In this document: positions 43,854 to 55,319 of the stretch, piece by piece
Numbering within the stretch: the stretch's first letter is position 1
How the letters are laid out: every line of letters begins with the position of its first letter
DNA from: Rhodoplanes sp.
GTDB lineage: Bacteria > Pseudomonadota > Alphaproteobacteria > Rhizobiales > Xanthobacteraceae
Length of the DNA stretch: 64,000 bases
Direction of reading: 5' to 3'
Assembly: GCF_013377085.1 (NCBI RefSeq)
Contig: NZ_JACAAX010000026.1
Coordinates: 1-64,000, forward strand
Translations under genes and position numbers: made by a program
The notes under the pieces: generated by a model
The model's input: only the letters and a program-made list of their open reading frames with translations
What the model was told of the DNA's origin: nothing
Databases searched by the model: none

Positions 43854-44585
43854 ATGCGGCTCGGCTCGGTTCTCGCGGTTGTCGCGTTTGTCTTCGCCGG
43901 GGCTGTCGTCGGCGCGATGTCCTCCGCGGCTCGTGCCGAGACGGCGGGCGTGAAGCGCGCCGCGGTTCCGCCCCAGCTCGCGACGTCGTTCCTATATACC
44001 TCCTCCGGCATATTTGAGCAGTTCCGGAAAGGCCCGCCGATCGTAATTCGCCCGCAGGCGGAGGTCGAGCCGACACGACACGTAGAGGCGAAGGACTGGA
44101 AATCGCCCTATTGCACGGACTGGTCCGACGGCTGCACACGCTGTGTCCGGCGCCGGGCGCGCGACGCGCCGGTCTGCGTTCCCCACAATCCGGACTTCAC
44201 CGACGTGGAGTGCAGCCGGCGCGGCATCACGTGCATCGCCGATGACCCGAGGGCCACGAAACAATTGTGCCACGGCTTGCACTTCTTTCAGGTTCTCCGA
44301 AAGCCGAGTGTGGGCAGGGTGCGGCGGAATTATCATTACGCGCCGTGGGAACTCGCCCTCGACGACCGCGGGATCTGGGAGAAGAACGGGGGGATGAGCC
44401 ATCAGGAATCGCTCGATCACACCCGGGGAGGCCAGCCGTGGAACTGGATTCCGGTCGACGACATCGTGCCCGGTGTCATCGCGGAGAGGCTGCGAATACA
44501 GGCGCATGAGGATCTGCCGGACCTGCCGACGATCTATTGCGAGGGATGGGAGAAGACCGCCAGGGAGCGGGGGTGGATAAAATGA
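43854..44585 (+). CDS. Exported Cys-rich protein of unknown function
   Basis: 243 residues. A signal peptide of about 30 residues (LAVVAFVFAGAVVGAMSSA, cleavage near ARAE) is followed by a region with eight cysteines between about 85 and 145 (CTDWSDGCTRC, CVPHNP, VECSRRGITC, LCHGL), suggesting disulfide bonds. The C-terminal part (YHYAPWELALDDRG, HTRGGQPWNWIPVDD) has no family I recognise. ATG 43854 is chosen because it follows GGGGG and opens the signal peptide. It is the third gene of the island beside ccrM and is not clearly part of the toxin-antitoxin operon (169-base gap). Confidence 0.68.
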   Translation: MRLGSVLAVVAFVFAGAVVGAMSSAARAETAGVKRAAVPPQLATSFLYTSSGIFEQFRKGPPIVIRPQAEVEPTRHVEAKDWKSPYCTDWSDGCTRCVRRRARDAPVCVPHNPDFTDVECSRRGITCIADDPRATKQLCHGLHFFQVLRKPSVGRVRRNYHYAPWELALDDRGIWEKNGGMSHQESLDHTRGGQPWNWIPVDDIVPGVIAERLRIQAHEDLPDLPTIYCEGWEKTARERGWIK

Positions 44586-44606
44586 CGGGGCCGGCTCGGC
44601 CGCGTC

Positions 44607-46963
<2,357 letters not shown>

Positions 46964-46977
46964 GCAAAGGACGAAAC

Positions 46978-47331
46978 ATGATCATCGAGCTGGTGACCTT
47001 CGAGTCGCCCGCGGGTTGGGACCGCGCCCGCGTGCTCGCCGATGCCGAGACCACGATCCCGAAATGGACCGCCAACCGCGAGCTCGTGCGCAAGCACTTC
47101 ATGCTGGGGATCGGCGAGGCCGAAGGCACCGGCGGCGGCATCTATGTCTGGCCGTCCGTCGAGGCGGCGCAGCGGGCGCACGACGACGCTTGGCGCGAGG
47201 GCGTGAAGCGCCGCACCGGCGGCTATCCGACCATCCGGTATTTCGATCTCATGCTGTTGATCGACAACGAGCACGACCGGGTCACCGCCTTCGACGCCGA
47301 CGGCCAGCCGCGCGAGCGCCTGCCGGCCTGA
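46978..47331 (+). CDS. Small conserved protein, possible dimeric alpha/beta-barrel fold
   Basis: 117 residues. MIIELVTFESPAGWDRARVLADAE, GGGIYVWPSVEAAQRAHDDAW and YFDLMLLIDNE suggest a ferredoxin-like fold as in antibiotic-biosynthesis-monooxygenase/YdhR-type proteins, but no catalytic residue can be named. ATG 46978 is 14 bases after the zinc peptidase stop, so the two are probably cotranscribed. Confidence 0.72.
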   Translation: MIIELVTFESPAGWDRARVLADAETTIPKWTANRELVRKHFMLGIGEAEGTGGGIYVWPSVEAAQRAHDDAWREGVKRRTGGYPTIRYFDLMLLIDNEHDRVTAFDADGQPRERLPA

Positions 47332-47442
47332 CGGCGCCTGCTTTTCCACCGCGGCGATTGACGCCCGTGAGGGCGCACGCCATCGTGGCGCCGCCGGTCC
47401 GTCAGCGTCGGGCGCGGACGGGCCGGCACGACGGAGACACGC

Positions 47443-48006
47443 ATGGCCGGCCTCGACGATTCGCGGCAGTTCGTCCCGCTCAAGATCGCGGTGCTCACGG
47501 TGTCGGACACCCGCACGCCCGAGGACGACAAGTCCGGCGCCACGCTGGTCGAGCGCATCACGGCGGCCGGCCACACGCTGGCGGCGCGCGCCATCGTGGT
47601 CGACGACATCGCCGCGATCCGCAGCCGGGTCGAAACCTGGATCGCCGATCCCGAGATCGACGTGGTGATCACCACGGGCGGCACCGGCTTCACCGGGCGC
47701 GACGTCACGCCGGAAGCGGTCGAGCCGCTGTTCGAGAAGCGCATGGACGCCTTCTCGAGCCTGTTCCTGCTGGTCAGCTTCCAGAAGATCGGCACCTCGG
47801 CGATCCAGACCCGGGCGACCGCCGGCGTCGCCCGCGCCACCTACGTGTTCTGCCTGCCGGGCTCGCCGGGCGCCTGCAAGGACGCCTGGGACGCCATTTT
47901 GGTGCACCAGCTCGACTACCGCTACCGCCCCTGCAACTTCGTCGAGATCATGCCGCGCCTCGACGAGCATCTGCGCCGCCCCAAGTCCAAGGGCGCGACG
48001 GCGTAG
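47443..48006 (+). CDS. moaB: Molybdenum cofactor biosynthesis protein MoaB/Mog
   Basis: 187-residue molybdopterin adenylyltransferase-type protein. LKIAVLTVSDTRTPEDDKSG, the molybdopterin-binding VVITTGGTGFTGRDVTPEA and LPGSPGACKDAWDAIL are diagnostic. ATG 47443 follows a Rhizobiales-like start MAGLDDSRQFVPL. Followed by a family A repeat. No other molybdenum cofactor gene is in the window. Confidence 0.93.
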   Translation: MAGLDDSRQFVPLKIAVLTVSDTRTPEDDKSGATLVERITAAGHTLAARAIVVDDIAAIRSRVETWIADPEIDVVITTGGTGFTGRDVTPEAVEPLFEKRMDAFSSLFLLVSFQKIGTSAIQTRATAGVARATYVFCLPGSPGACKDAWDAILVHQLDYRYRPCNFVEIMPRLDEHLRRPKSKGATA

Positions 48007-48011
48007 AGGCT

Positions 48012-48135
48012 GTCGTTCCGGGGCGGCGCAAAAGCGCCGAGCCCGGAACCCATAGCCCCTGCCTCTCGTGAGCCACCAACACCGGGCGTATGGATTCCGG
48101 GCTCGCGGACCTGCCGTTCCGCGCCCCGGAATGAC
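48012..48135. repeat. Palindromic intergenic repeat, family A, long form (copy 4 of 4)
   Basis: GTCGTTCCGGGGCGGCGC at the start and GCCCCGGAATGAC at the end, with the long insert CTCTCGTGAGCCACC that matches the copy at 8582. It lies in the tail-to-tail gap between moaB and the MarR-GNAT gene and may end both transcripts. Confidence 0.85.
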
Positions 48136-48153
48136 GGGTCGAAGGGCCTCCCG

Positions 48154-49143
48154 CTACGCCAGCTCCAGCTCCCAGGTTTCTCCCAACAGCTCGTGTGCGA
48201 ACGCGCAATGCGGCTCCTGCTTCACCAGGGTGAAGCCGAGCGACGCGTAGAGGCCGCGCGCCTCCACAAGAATGCTCTGGGTCCACAGCGAGATTTTTCG
48301 GTAGCGCCGCTCGCGGGCGAAGCGGATGCACGCCTCGACCAGCTTGCGGCCGAGGCCAAGGCCGCGCGCCTCCGGCACGACGAGCAGGAGCCGCAGCTTG
48401 GCGATCTCGTCGCCGCCGTCGACCAGGAACACGCTGCCGACCGGGGTGCCGTCACGCTCGGCGATCCAGCAATTTTCGCGCGACGGATCGAAGCGGCGGA
48501 GGAAGTCGGCGAGAATGTCCGCGACCAGCGCCTCGAAGGCCGCGCCCCAGCCCTGCTCGGCGCCGTAGACGGCGGCGTGGCTCGCCAGCACGAAGCCCAT
48601 GTCGCCGGTGCGGTGCGGGCGCAGCACGACGGCCGCGGCTCCGCCGTCGGGCGCCATCGTCGTCTCGATGGTGCGCATCGCCGCGACCAGCCGCTGCTGC
48701 GCCGCCTCGGGCAGCGGCGCCAGCATGGCGGCGACCTGCGCCGCGGAGCGGCGGTCGAGGTCCCGGAAGGCGTCGAGTCCCGCGGGGCTGAGGGTGAGGA
48801 GGCTCTGCCGCCCGTCCTGCGGCGACGGGCTTTTTGCGACCAGCCCGGTCTTCTCGAACCGCTTCAGGATGCGGCTGAGATAGCCGTGGTCGAGGCCGAG
48901 GCTGGTCGCGATCGCGGTTGCCGTGGTGCCGGGCCCCCTCTCGGGGACTTGGGCGAGCTCGTAGAGCACCCGCGCCTCGGTGAGCGAGTAGGGCGTGTCG
49001 ACCAGCCCGTCCTGCAGGAGGCCGATCCGGCGCGTATAGGCCCGGTTGAAGCGGCGCACTGCATCGAGGCGGGCAGGGGGCGGATTTGTCGAAGGGGGCG
49101 CAGCCGACAGGGCCGTCTCGGTCGTCGCCGTCTTGGTCGTCAT
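48154..49143 (-). CDS. MarR regulator fused to a GNAT acetyltransferase
   Basis: 329 residues. The N-terminal winged-helix MarR domain (about 30-165) contains YSLTEARVLYELAQVPERG, LDHGYLSRILKRFEKTGLV and DGRQSLLTLSPAG. The C-terminal GNAT domain (about 175-329) contains VVLRPHRTGDMGFVLASHAA and the acetyl-CoA loop VVPEARGLGLGRKLVEACI. Fusions of this kind are known in proteobacteria; the ligand and acetyl acceptor are unknown. ATG 49143 leaves a short Thr/Ala/Pro-rich lead; an in-frame start up to 49194 would run through the operator. A palindrome stands 51 bases upstream. Confidence 0.88.
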   Translation of the reverse strand: MTTKTATTETALSAAPPSTNPPPARLDAVRRFNRAYTRRIGLLQDGLVDTPYSLTEARVLYELAQVPERGPGTTATAIATSLGLDHGYLSRILKRFEKTGLVAKSPSPQDGRQSLLTLSPAGLDAFRDLDRRSAAQVAAMLAPLPEAAQQRLVAAMRTIETTMAPDGGAAAVVLRPHRTGDMGFVLASHAAVYGAEQGWGAAFEALVADILADFLRRFDPSRENCWIAERDGTPVGSVFLVDGGDEIAKLRLLLVVPEARGLGLGRKLVEACIRFARERRYRKISLWTQSILVEARGLYASLGFTLVKQEPHCAFAHELLGETWELELA

Positions 49144-49193
49144 GGTCACCTCGCTCGACACGCAGCGATACGAACGGGTGTCACGATCAGACA

Positions 49194-49216
49194 ATTAGTT
49201 GACCAAGTCAAATAAT
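49194..49216. promoter_or_regulatory. 23-bp near-perfect palindrome, probable operator of the MarR-GNAT gene
   Basis: The core is TTGAC-CAA-GTCAA (49199-49211), extended by ATTA on the left and TAAT on the right, each one base away. It is AT-rich within GC-rich DNA and fits MarR-type operators in size and symmetry. It lies between the glycosyltransferase stop and the regulator start, suggesting self-repression. Confidence 0.7.
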
Positions 49217-49217
49217 A

Positions 49218-49808
49218 TCAGAGGATCGTCTCGTCGGGGGAGATCACCCCGCTGCGCAGCCGCACCAGCCGGCGGCTGCCGAGCCGGCCCAGCAGGGCGC
49301 TCTCGCTGTTCTCCTGGTCCGGATGGCCGCCGAGCGAGTCGTAGAACCGCTTGTTGATCAGAAGCCCCTGGTCGGGACTCGGGCGGCGGCGGACCGCCTC
49401 GCGCATCAGCGCCAGCGCCTGGCCGGCCAGCGACGGCCCGGCGCGCCCCAACGGCTCGGCCCGGAAAACGGCGGCCGTGTCGATGCGGCCGCGCCGCTCG
49501 GCATCCTCGACGAACCGCGTGGTCTCCTCGATCCAGCCGCTGTCCGGCATGGTGCCGGGGCGCAGGAACAAGAGCCAAGGGCTGCGCGCCGCCGCCACCG
49601 CGTCGCGCAGCCGCGCTCCGAGCGGCGCGGTCGAGACCAGCACGGTGCAGCCGGCGATCTCGGCGACCTGCGCAGTATCGTCCTGGGAGCCGCCCTCGGC
49701 GACGATCACCTCGCGCACCGTGCCGGCCACAGCCGCGCCGACCAGCGCAGCAAGGGTGCGAACCAGCGGCCGCTCGCAATCGCGGGCCGGAATGACGACG
49801 CTCAGCAT
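49218..49808 (-). CDS. Glycosyltransferase family 2 protein
   Basis: 196-residue short GT-A fold. MLSVVIPARDCERPLVRTLAAL, VIVAEGGSQDDTAQ and WLLFLRPGTMPDSGWIEE mark GT2, but the usual DxD metal motif is replaced by the FLRPGT region, as in short members of this subfamily. The donor and acceptor are unknown. Its stop lies two bases from the MarR-type operator, so read-through into the regulator gene would be subject to it. Confidence 0.82.
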   Translation of the reverse strand: MLSVVIPARDCERPLVRTLAALVGAAVAGTVREVIVAEGGSQDDTAQVAEIAGCTVLVSTAPLGARLRDAVAAARSPWLLFLRPGTMPDSGWIEETTRFVEDAERRGRIDTAAVFRAEPLGRAGPSLAGQALALMREAVRRRPSPDQGLLINKRFYDSLGGHPDQENSESALLGRLGSRRLVRLRSGVISPDETIL

Positions 49809-49920
49809 GACCTCGTGCCCTGCCTTCCCGCGGCCACTATAGTGATGCGGCAGCCAAAACTCGATCGCATCGCGAGAATTTCCGCGCCCGGCGGGGGATC
49901 GACATCACGGTTAATTGTTC

Positions 49921-49949
49921 TTGTTTTGTTCGTGTCCGATGACTAGATT
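49921..49949 (+). promoter_or_regulatory. Putative promoter of the radical SAM gene
   Basis: TTGTTT (49921-49926) and TAGATT (49944-49949), 17 bases apart, in a short AT-rich stretch. The predicted start falls near 49956, on the ATG itself, and no ribosome site is present, which would make a leaderless mRNA. Confidence 0.4.
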
Positions 49950-49955
49950 CCGCTC

Positions 49956-51113
49956 ATGAGCGCAACCTCCGCCCTTCGCCGCCTGCCCGCCCCGGCCCCC
50001 ACCGAGCCCCGTCTCGGCGCCGACGCCGCCTCCCCGCCGACAGCCCCGATCGCGCCGGATCGGCGGCGCGGCCGCGGCGCCGTGTCGAACCAGACCGGCC
50101 GCTTCGAGCCGGTCGCCCGCGTCGCCTTCGACGACGGCTGGCAGAGCCTCGACGAGCTGCCGCCCTTCGCCACCACGGTGGCGACCGACACGGCCCGCAA
50201 GGTGATCACCAGGAACGAGTCGCCCGACATCTCGTTCGACCGCTCGATCAACCCCTATCGCGGCTGCGAGCACGGCTGCGTCTACTGCTTCGCCCGGCCG
50301 ACCCACGCCTATCTGGGCCTGTCGCCCGGCCTCGACTTCGAATCGAAGCTGTTCATGAAGCCGGACGCGCCCGAGCTTCTGGAGCGCGAGCTGTCGATGC
50401 GCGGCTATGTGCCGAAGACCATCGCGATCGGCACCAACACCGACCCGTACCAGCCGATCGAGCGCAAGACCGGCCTGATGCGGCGCATCCTCGAGGTGCT
50501 GGAGAAGGCCGGCCACCCGGTCGGCATCGTCACCAAGTCGGACCTGATTCGTCGCGATCTCGACATTCTGTCGCGCATGGCGGAGCGACGGCTGGTCCGC
50601 GTCGCCGTGTCGGTGACGACCCTCGATCCGGCGCTGGCGCGCACCATGGAGCCGCGGGCGCCGACGCCGTCGCGCCGGCTCGCCGCCCTGCGGGCGCTCG
50701 CCGAGGCCGGCGTCCCGGCGACCGTGATGGTCGCGCCCGTGGTGCCGGCCATCAACGACGCCGAGATCGAGCGCATCCTCGATGCCGCCGCGGCGGCCGG
50801 TGTCGAAGGCGCCGGCTACGTGCTGCTGCGGTTGCCGCTGGAGGTGCGCGATCTGTTCCGCGAATGGCTGGTCACGCATTTCCCCGACCGCGAGCGCCAC
50901 GTCTTCACGCTGATCCGCCAGATGCGCGGCGGCAAGGACTACGACGCCAAGTTCGGCCAGCGCATGACCGGCTCGGGCCCCTATGCCTGGATGCTGGGCC
51001 GCCGCTTCGAAAAGGCCTGCGACCGGCTCGGCCTCAATCTTCGCCGCACCGCCCTGACGGTCGAGCATTTTACGCCGCCCGCAAAAGCGTCGAAGCAGCT
51101 CGAGATGTTCTGA
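49956..51113 (+). CDS. PA0069-family radical SAM protein (spore-photoproduct-lyase-like)
   Basis: 385 residues. The radical SAM 4Fe-4S motif is CEHGCVYC in [16 protein letters not shown], followed by [29 protein letters not shown] and [13 protein letters not shown]. These match the widespread PA0069 family, distantly related to spore photoproduct lyase; the reaction is unknown. The first 60 residues are a Pro/Ala/Arg-rich tail. It precedes rnhB, a conserved order in Rhizobiales. Confidence 0.9.
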   Translation: MSATSALRRLPAPAPTEPRLGADAASPPTAPIAPDRRRGRGAVSNQTGRFEPVARVAFDDGWQSLDELPPFATTVATDTARKVITRNESPDISFDRSINPYRGCEHGCVYCFARPTHAYLGLSPGLDFESKLFMKPDAPELLERELSMRGYVPKTIAIGTNTDPYQPIERKTGLMRRILEVLEKAGHPVGIVTKSDLIRRDLDILSRMAERRLVRVAVSVTTLDPALARTMEPRAPTPSRRLAALRALAEAGVPATVMVAPVVPAINDAEIERILDAAAAAGVEGAGYVLLRLPLEVRDLFREWLVTHFPDRERHVFTLIRQMRGGKDYDAKFGQRMTGSGPYAWMLGRRFEKACDRLGLNLRRTALTVEHFTPPAKASKQLEMF

Positions 51114-51255
51114 GACGGGCCTGCGCCGGCTTGCTGCGGAGCGTGTCATCGGGCGGGCCGAAGGCAGCCGGACCGGCTGCGCGACGCCCCCGAAAGGGCA
51201 AATCCGTCCTGTCCGGGCGGTTGCCTCCATTGCTCTTTCCGACCACCCTCACACT

Positions 51256-51930
51256 ATGAGTCGCCGTCCGGATCCCGCCGCCACGCCGCGCCTGCCGCTT
51301 GCCGAGGAGCCGGTGCGCCCGACATTTTTGCGCGAACGGCGTGCCTTGAAACGCGGGCTGTGGCCGGTCGCCGGTTGCGACGAGGCCGGCCGCGGGCCGC
51401 TGGCCGGACCCGTGGTGGCCGCCGCCGTGATCCTCGACCCGAAGAGAATCCCGCGTGGGCTCGACGATTCCAAGAAGCTCACGGCGGAGCGCCGCGCCGT
51501 TCTCTATGAGCGCATCTGCGCCGTGGCCGAGGTCGGCATCGCGCTCGGCTCGACCGCCCGCATCGACCGCGACAATATCCGCCAGGCCTCGCTGTGGGCG
51601 CTGGCGCGTGCCGTCCGGGCGCTGCCGATCGCGCCGAAGCTCGTCTTCGTCGACGGCTGCGACCGCATCGATGCCGGCTGCGACTGCGAGGCCGTGGTCT
51701 CCGGCGACGCCCTGGTGCTGTCCATCGCGGCCGCCTCGATCGTCGCCAAGGTGACGCGCGACCGGCTGATGGAGCAGGTCGGTGCCGCCTGTCCGGGCTA
51801 TGGGTTCGAACGCCACATGGGCTACGGCGTCCCCGCGCACAAGCGGGCCCTGGTCGAGTTCGGTGCGACCCCGCATCACCGCCGCTCCTTCGCGCCGGTG
51901 CGGGCGGTGTGCGGCGAATCCACCGCCTAA
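51256..51930 (+). CDS. rnhB: Ribonuclease HII
   Basis: 224-residue endonuclease that removes ribonucleotides from DNA. The catalytic acidic residues are in [20 protein letters not shown] (Asp-Glu pair), the later Asp in VFVDGCDRI and the Asp in [21 protein letters not shown] is highly diagnostic. No clear ribosome site precedes ATG 51256, and the first 35 residues are variable in the family, so the start is less certain than the identity. Confidence 0.94.
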   Translation: MSRRPDPAATPRLPLAEEPVRPTFLRERRALKRGLWPVAGCDEAGRGPLAGPVVAAAVILDPKRIPRGLDDSKKLTAERRAVLYERICAVAEVGIALGSTARIDRDNIRQASLWALARAVRALPIAPKLVFVDGCDRIDAGCDCEAVVSGDALVLSIAAASIVAKVTRDRLMEQVGAACPGYGFERHMGYGVPAHKRALVEFGATPHHRRSFAPVRAVCGESTA

Positions 51931-52130
51931 GAGCCTGGCGCAAGCCCCGTGGACGCCGATGCGGCATCCGGCGTGCACCGGATCGCTTCCTAGACGGGGC
52001 GGGGTTTGCTACCACGCTGAGCACGGCCGGCGCCCCCGGACGGCCGCCGCCAGGGTGCCGCCGCGGGGACGGCGCCCATGATCCCGTTCCGCTCCCGTCC
52101 CGACGCCCGAACCGCGACGAACTGCCGCCG

Positions 52131-53627
52131 ATGTTGCACGTCTCCCTGTTCGTCGAGCTGATCCGCGCCAATCCGCGCCTCGTGGTGTGGACGGCCGCGC
52201 TCGTCCAGGCGACGCTGTGGTGGCTGGTGCCGACGCTGTTCTACTCGGCGCCGCCCGGCAATCTGCCGCTGATGATCGCGGTCGGCCACGAGTTCCAGCT
52301 CGGCTCCTATTGGGGGCCGCCGCTGGCGAGCTGGCTCGCCGAGATCGCCTTCGCGATCGCCGGGACGGCCGGCGTCTATCTGCTCTCGCAGGCCTGCGTG
52401 ATCTCGACCTATTGGGGCGTGTTCACGCTCGGCCGCGCCATCGTCGGTGCCCAGCACGCCGCCATGGCGGTGCTGCTGATGGTCGGCATCGCCGCGCTCA
52501 CCGTGCCGACGCCGGATTTCGGGCCGCCCATTCTTGCGATGCCGCTCACCGTCTTCGTGCTGCGGCATTACTGGCGGGTGATCGGGGAGGGACGGCGCAG
52601 CGCCTGGTATGTCCTGGCGGTCGGGCTCGCGCTGCTGCTGCTCACCATGTATGCGGGCCTGATCCTGCTCGCGGCCATCGCCATCTTCACCGGGACGAGC
52701 CGGCGCGGCCGCGAGATGCTGCTCGGCATCGAGCCCTGGGTGGGGCTGTTCCTGATCGGCGTCATCGTGTTTCCGCACCTTTTGTGGGTCGACATGTCGG
52801 GCATGTGGGGCGTGTGGACGGGGCGCTACGGCGTGGCGGCGCTCGATCCGCTGCTGCAGGGCGGCCAGCTCCTGGGCGGCCTGGTGCTCGCCCATGTGGG
52901 TGCGCTGCTGCTCGCCTTGATCGCGGTCGGCCTGCGTCCGCCCAAGGACAAGGCTCCGACATTCGCGCGAAAACCCATCACCGGGCTGGAGCGCCGTTTC
53001 GTGCTGTTCTTTGCCGCGGCACTGCCGCTCGCCGCGATCACGATCGGCGCCTTCATGGGCGACCGCGGGCCGATCGGCGGGCTCGGGCCCTATGTGGTGC
53101 TGTCCGGCCTCGCCATCGTGGTCCTGGCCGGCAACACCATCGTGCTGCAGCGACAGGGCCTCACCAGCATCGCCTGGAGCCTCCTGCTGGTGGCGCCGCC
53201 CGTGATCGCCGCCGCCGCGGTCGCGGTCCTGCCGTTCGTCTCCACGACGGACGTGCCGATCTCCCAGCCGGCCAATGCGATCGGAAAATTCTTCGGCGAG
53301 ACCTTCGAGCGCCGCACCGGCAAGCCGCTGGCGATCGTCGCCGGCGAGCCGCGGCTGGCCAGCCTGGTCGCCATCGCGGCGCCGTCGCGGCCGAGCTTCT
53401 ATTTCGACGCGGCGCCCGACCGCACCCCCTGGATCAACGGCGACGAGCTGCGCCGCAAGGGCGCGATCGTGCTGTGGCCGACCACCGACACCTCGACGAC
53501 GGTGCCGCCCGACATCAAGGCGCGCTTCCCCGACCTGGTGGCCGAGGTCCCGCAGACCTTCACCCGCGTCGTGCAGGGCCGCCTGCCGCTGATGCGCATC
53601 GGCTGGGGCATGCTGCGCCCGCAGTGA
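52131..53627 (+). CDS. ArnT-like/PMT-fold membrane glycosyltransferase family protein
   Basis: 498-residue protein with about eleven membrane segments and a periplasmic C-terminal domain of about 120 residues. LVPTLFYSAPPGNLPLMIAV and HEFQLGSYWGPPLASWLAE resemble the first periplasmic loop of ArnT-like transferases (HPPL-type motif), but the usual Asp of the DxE site is not obvious in PGNLPLM. It probably transfers a sugar from a polyprenyl carrier, with unknown acceptor. ATG 52131 precedes the first membrane helix. It ends 22 bases from the ABC operon tail. Confidence 0.8.
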   Translation: MLHVSLFVELIRANPRLVVWTAALVQATLWWLVPTLFYSAPPGNLPLMIAVGHEFQLGSYWGPPLASWLAEIAFAIAGTAGVYLLSQACVISTYWGVFTLGRAIVGAQHAAMAVLLMVGIAALTVPTPDFGPPILAMPLTVFVLRHYWRVIGEGRRSAWYVLAVGLALLLLTMYAGLILLAAIAIFTGTSRRGREMLLGIEPWVGLFLIGVIVFPHLLWVDMSGMWGVWTGRYGVAALDPLLQGGQLLGGLVLAHVGALLLALIAVGLRPPKDKAPTFARKPITGLERRFVLFFAAALPLAAITIGAFMGDRGPIGGLGPYVVLSGLAIVVLAGNTIVLQRQGLTSIAWSLLLVAPPVIAAAAVAVLPFVSTTDVPISQPANAIGKFFGETFERRTGKPLAIVAGEPRLASLVAIAAPSRPSFYFDAAPDRTPWINGDELRRKGAIVLWPTTDTSTTVPPDIKARFPDLVAEVPQTFTRVVQGRLPLMRIGWGMLRPQ

Positions 53628-53649
53628 GGGGCGCTTGCGCCTCCGGTCA

Positions 53650-54894
53650 CTACGTTTTGATGGCGGCCCAGAGGCTCGAACTGGTGGTGCCGCCCGACCA
53701 CAGCCAGCCCCATGCTCCGCACGCCGCCGCCGCGATGATCGGCGGTGAGATCCAGTCCCAGACGCGGGTTCCGACGGGCAAGTGAACGACACTGCTGGCG
53801 GCGCGAAAGCCACCGGCCGCGAAATCGACCGGGTTCTCGCCGCCCAGGCTGGCCGGCAGGGTGATCGTGGCCCGGGCGAGCATCTCGAGGCCGAACGCGA
53901 CGAGAACGAGCGCGGCCAGCCCGGCCAGGAGCCCCTGTGCCGTCATCTCGACGGCCATCTGGCGGCGCACCTGGCCACTGCTCCAGCCGAGCACGCGCAG
54001 GAGCGCCAGCTCCCGCCGGCGCTCGGAGACGACGCCGAGCACCAGCATGGCGCCCAAGGCCAGCGCAGCAGCCGCACCGACGCCGACCGCAATCGGACCG
54101 AAGCGGCCGATCGTCTGCGAGACCCCGCCGAACAGTTGCAGCATGGTTCCGGGCGAGGCGACCGAGGCGTGCGGCAGCCAGCCGGCAATGCGCTGTTTCA
54201 CCGTCTCGGTGTCGGCAATGTCGGCGACGTCGAGGAAGACCTGATTGACCAGCCCCTCGGGCAGCCCGGCGAGCGTGCGGGCCTCGCCGATGTCCATGTA
54301 GAAGTTGCTCGATGCGATCTGGCTGCCTTCCTTGATGTCGATCACGCCGACGACCGTGAAGGTCTTGCCGCCGATCTCGACGGTGCGGCCGGGATCGAGG
54401 CGGTAGAAGGCGCCGTAGTGCCGCTCGACGAGGATCTCCGGCTTGCCGGCCTCCGGCAGGCGGCCGTTGATCAGCCACTCCCGTATCCGGCCCGGACCGA
54501 GCGCGGGAGCATTCGGGTCGAGCGGGATGCCGCTGATCGAATAGAAGCGGCCGGCACCCAGATTCCAGAGCAGCACGAAGCCGGCGCTTTGTGACACGCC
54601 CGGCTCGGAGGCGAGCCGGGTCGCTTCCTCCTGCGTGATCGGCTGCGCCGAGTAGGGCAGCATGATGCCCATCTGCTTCGGGACGGACGTCTGGACGGCG
54701 TTGCGCTGCACGATCAGGTTTGCGCCGAGGCTGCGGAACGGGACGGTCGCGACGTCGGCGAAGGAGCGCCCGAGGACATCGAGCATGACGACGAGGGTGG
54801 CCGCGAGCGCGATGCCGCCGACCAGAAGCGCGGTTCGCCGCCAGCGATAGGTCAGCTCGTTCGCCAGGTAGCGCCAGTGCACGAGGCGGCACAT
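53650..54894 (-). CDS. ABC transporter permease, FtsX/MacB-like (second permease of operon)
   Basis: 414 residues. One N-terminal membrane segment (ALLVGGIALAATLVVMLDVL) is followed by a periplasmic domain of about 210 residues (MacB_PCD-like: LGANLIVQRNAV, GKTFTVVGVIDIKEGSQ) and three membrane segments in the FtsX region, including SERRRELALLRVLGWSSGQV, the cytoplasmic ERRxExxxLRxxG coupling helix. It is a permease of the type that drives envelope processes rather than import. Starts two bases after the thioredoxin-fold gene; last gene of the four-gene operon. Confidence 0.87.
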   Translation of the reverse strand: MCRLVHWRYLANELTYRWRRTALLVGGIALAATLVVMLDVLGRSFADVATVPFRSLGANLIVQRNAVQTSVPKQMGIMLPYSAQPITQEEATRLASEPGVSQSAGFVLLWNLGAGRFYSISGIPLDPNAPALGPGRIREWLINGRLPEAGKPEILVERHYGAFYRLDPGRTVEIGGKTFTVVGVIDIKEGSQIASSNFYMDIGEARTLAGLPEGLVNQVFLDVADIADTETVKQRIAGWLPHASVASPGTMLQLFGGVSQTIGRFGPIAVGVGAAAALALGAMLVLGVVSERRRELALLRVLGWSSGQVRRQMAVEMTAQGLLAGLAALVLVAFGLEMLARATITLPASLGGENPVDFAAGGFRAASSVVHLPVGTRVWDWISPPIIAAAACGAWGWLWSGGTTSSSLWAAIKT

Positions 54895-54896
54895 CG

Positions 54897-55319
54897 TCAG
54901 TCCGCCTTCTCGCCGAGGGCGGCACGCAGCGCCACCTCGAAATCGGCGACGCTCCAGGTGCCGTTCAGGCCCATCGGATTGCCGGCCGAAGCCGGGAAGT
55001 TGACGAACTCGATGGTCTTGCCGTCCGCCCGCTTGAAGCTCTTGCTGCCGGCGATCAGGATCACGATCGGGATGTGTCCCTTCAATCCGACGGCTTTCGC
55101 CCGCCTTTCGCCGTCGGGGCTTTCGATGTCGAGATCGACGACCTTCACGCGGCCGTCGTACTTGGCGAGAACCTCGCGCACTGGCTTCAGCGCGCTCTGC
55201 ACCGGCCAATGCCCCATTGCGAGCAGCTCGATGGTCGGCTCGGCGGCGGCGGCGTGACCGGCCAAGAAGGGGAGTCCGGCGGCGCCGATCAGGAGGAGGA
55301 CGTCTCTACGCGTTGCCAT
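54897..55319 (-). CDS. Exported thioredoxin-fold protein without cysteines, in the ABC operon
   Basis: 140 residues. The signal peptide has a twin arginine (MATRRDVLLLIGAAG) and ends HAAAA. The mature part reads PTIELLAMGHWPVQSALKPV, VKVVDLDIESPD and GHIPIVILIAG, the beta-alpha-beta pattern of thioredoxin, with a Pro at the cis-Pro position. The place of CxxC is occupied by GHWP, and there is no cysteine in the whole protein, so it cannot be a redox enzyme. It overlaps the ATPase gene by 14 bases. A substrate-binding or adaptor role for the ABC machine is inference. Confidence 0.75.
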   Translation of the reverse strand: MATRRDVLLLIGAAGLPFLAGHAAAAEPTIELLAMGHWPVQSALKPVREVLAKYDGRVKVVDLDIESPDGERRAKAVGLKGHIPIVILIAGSKSFKRADGKTIEFVNFPASAGNPMGLNGTWSVADFEVALRAALGEKAD

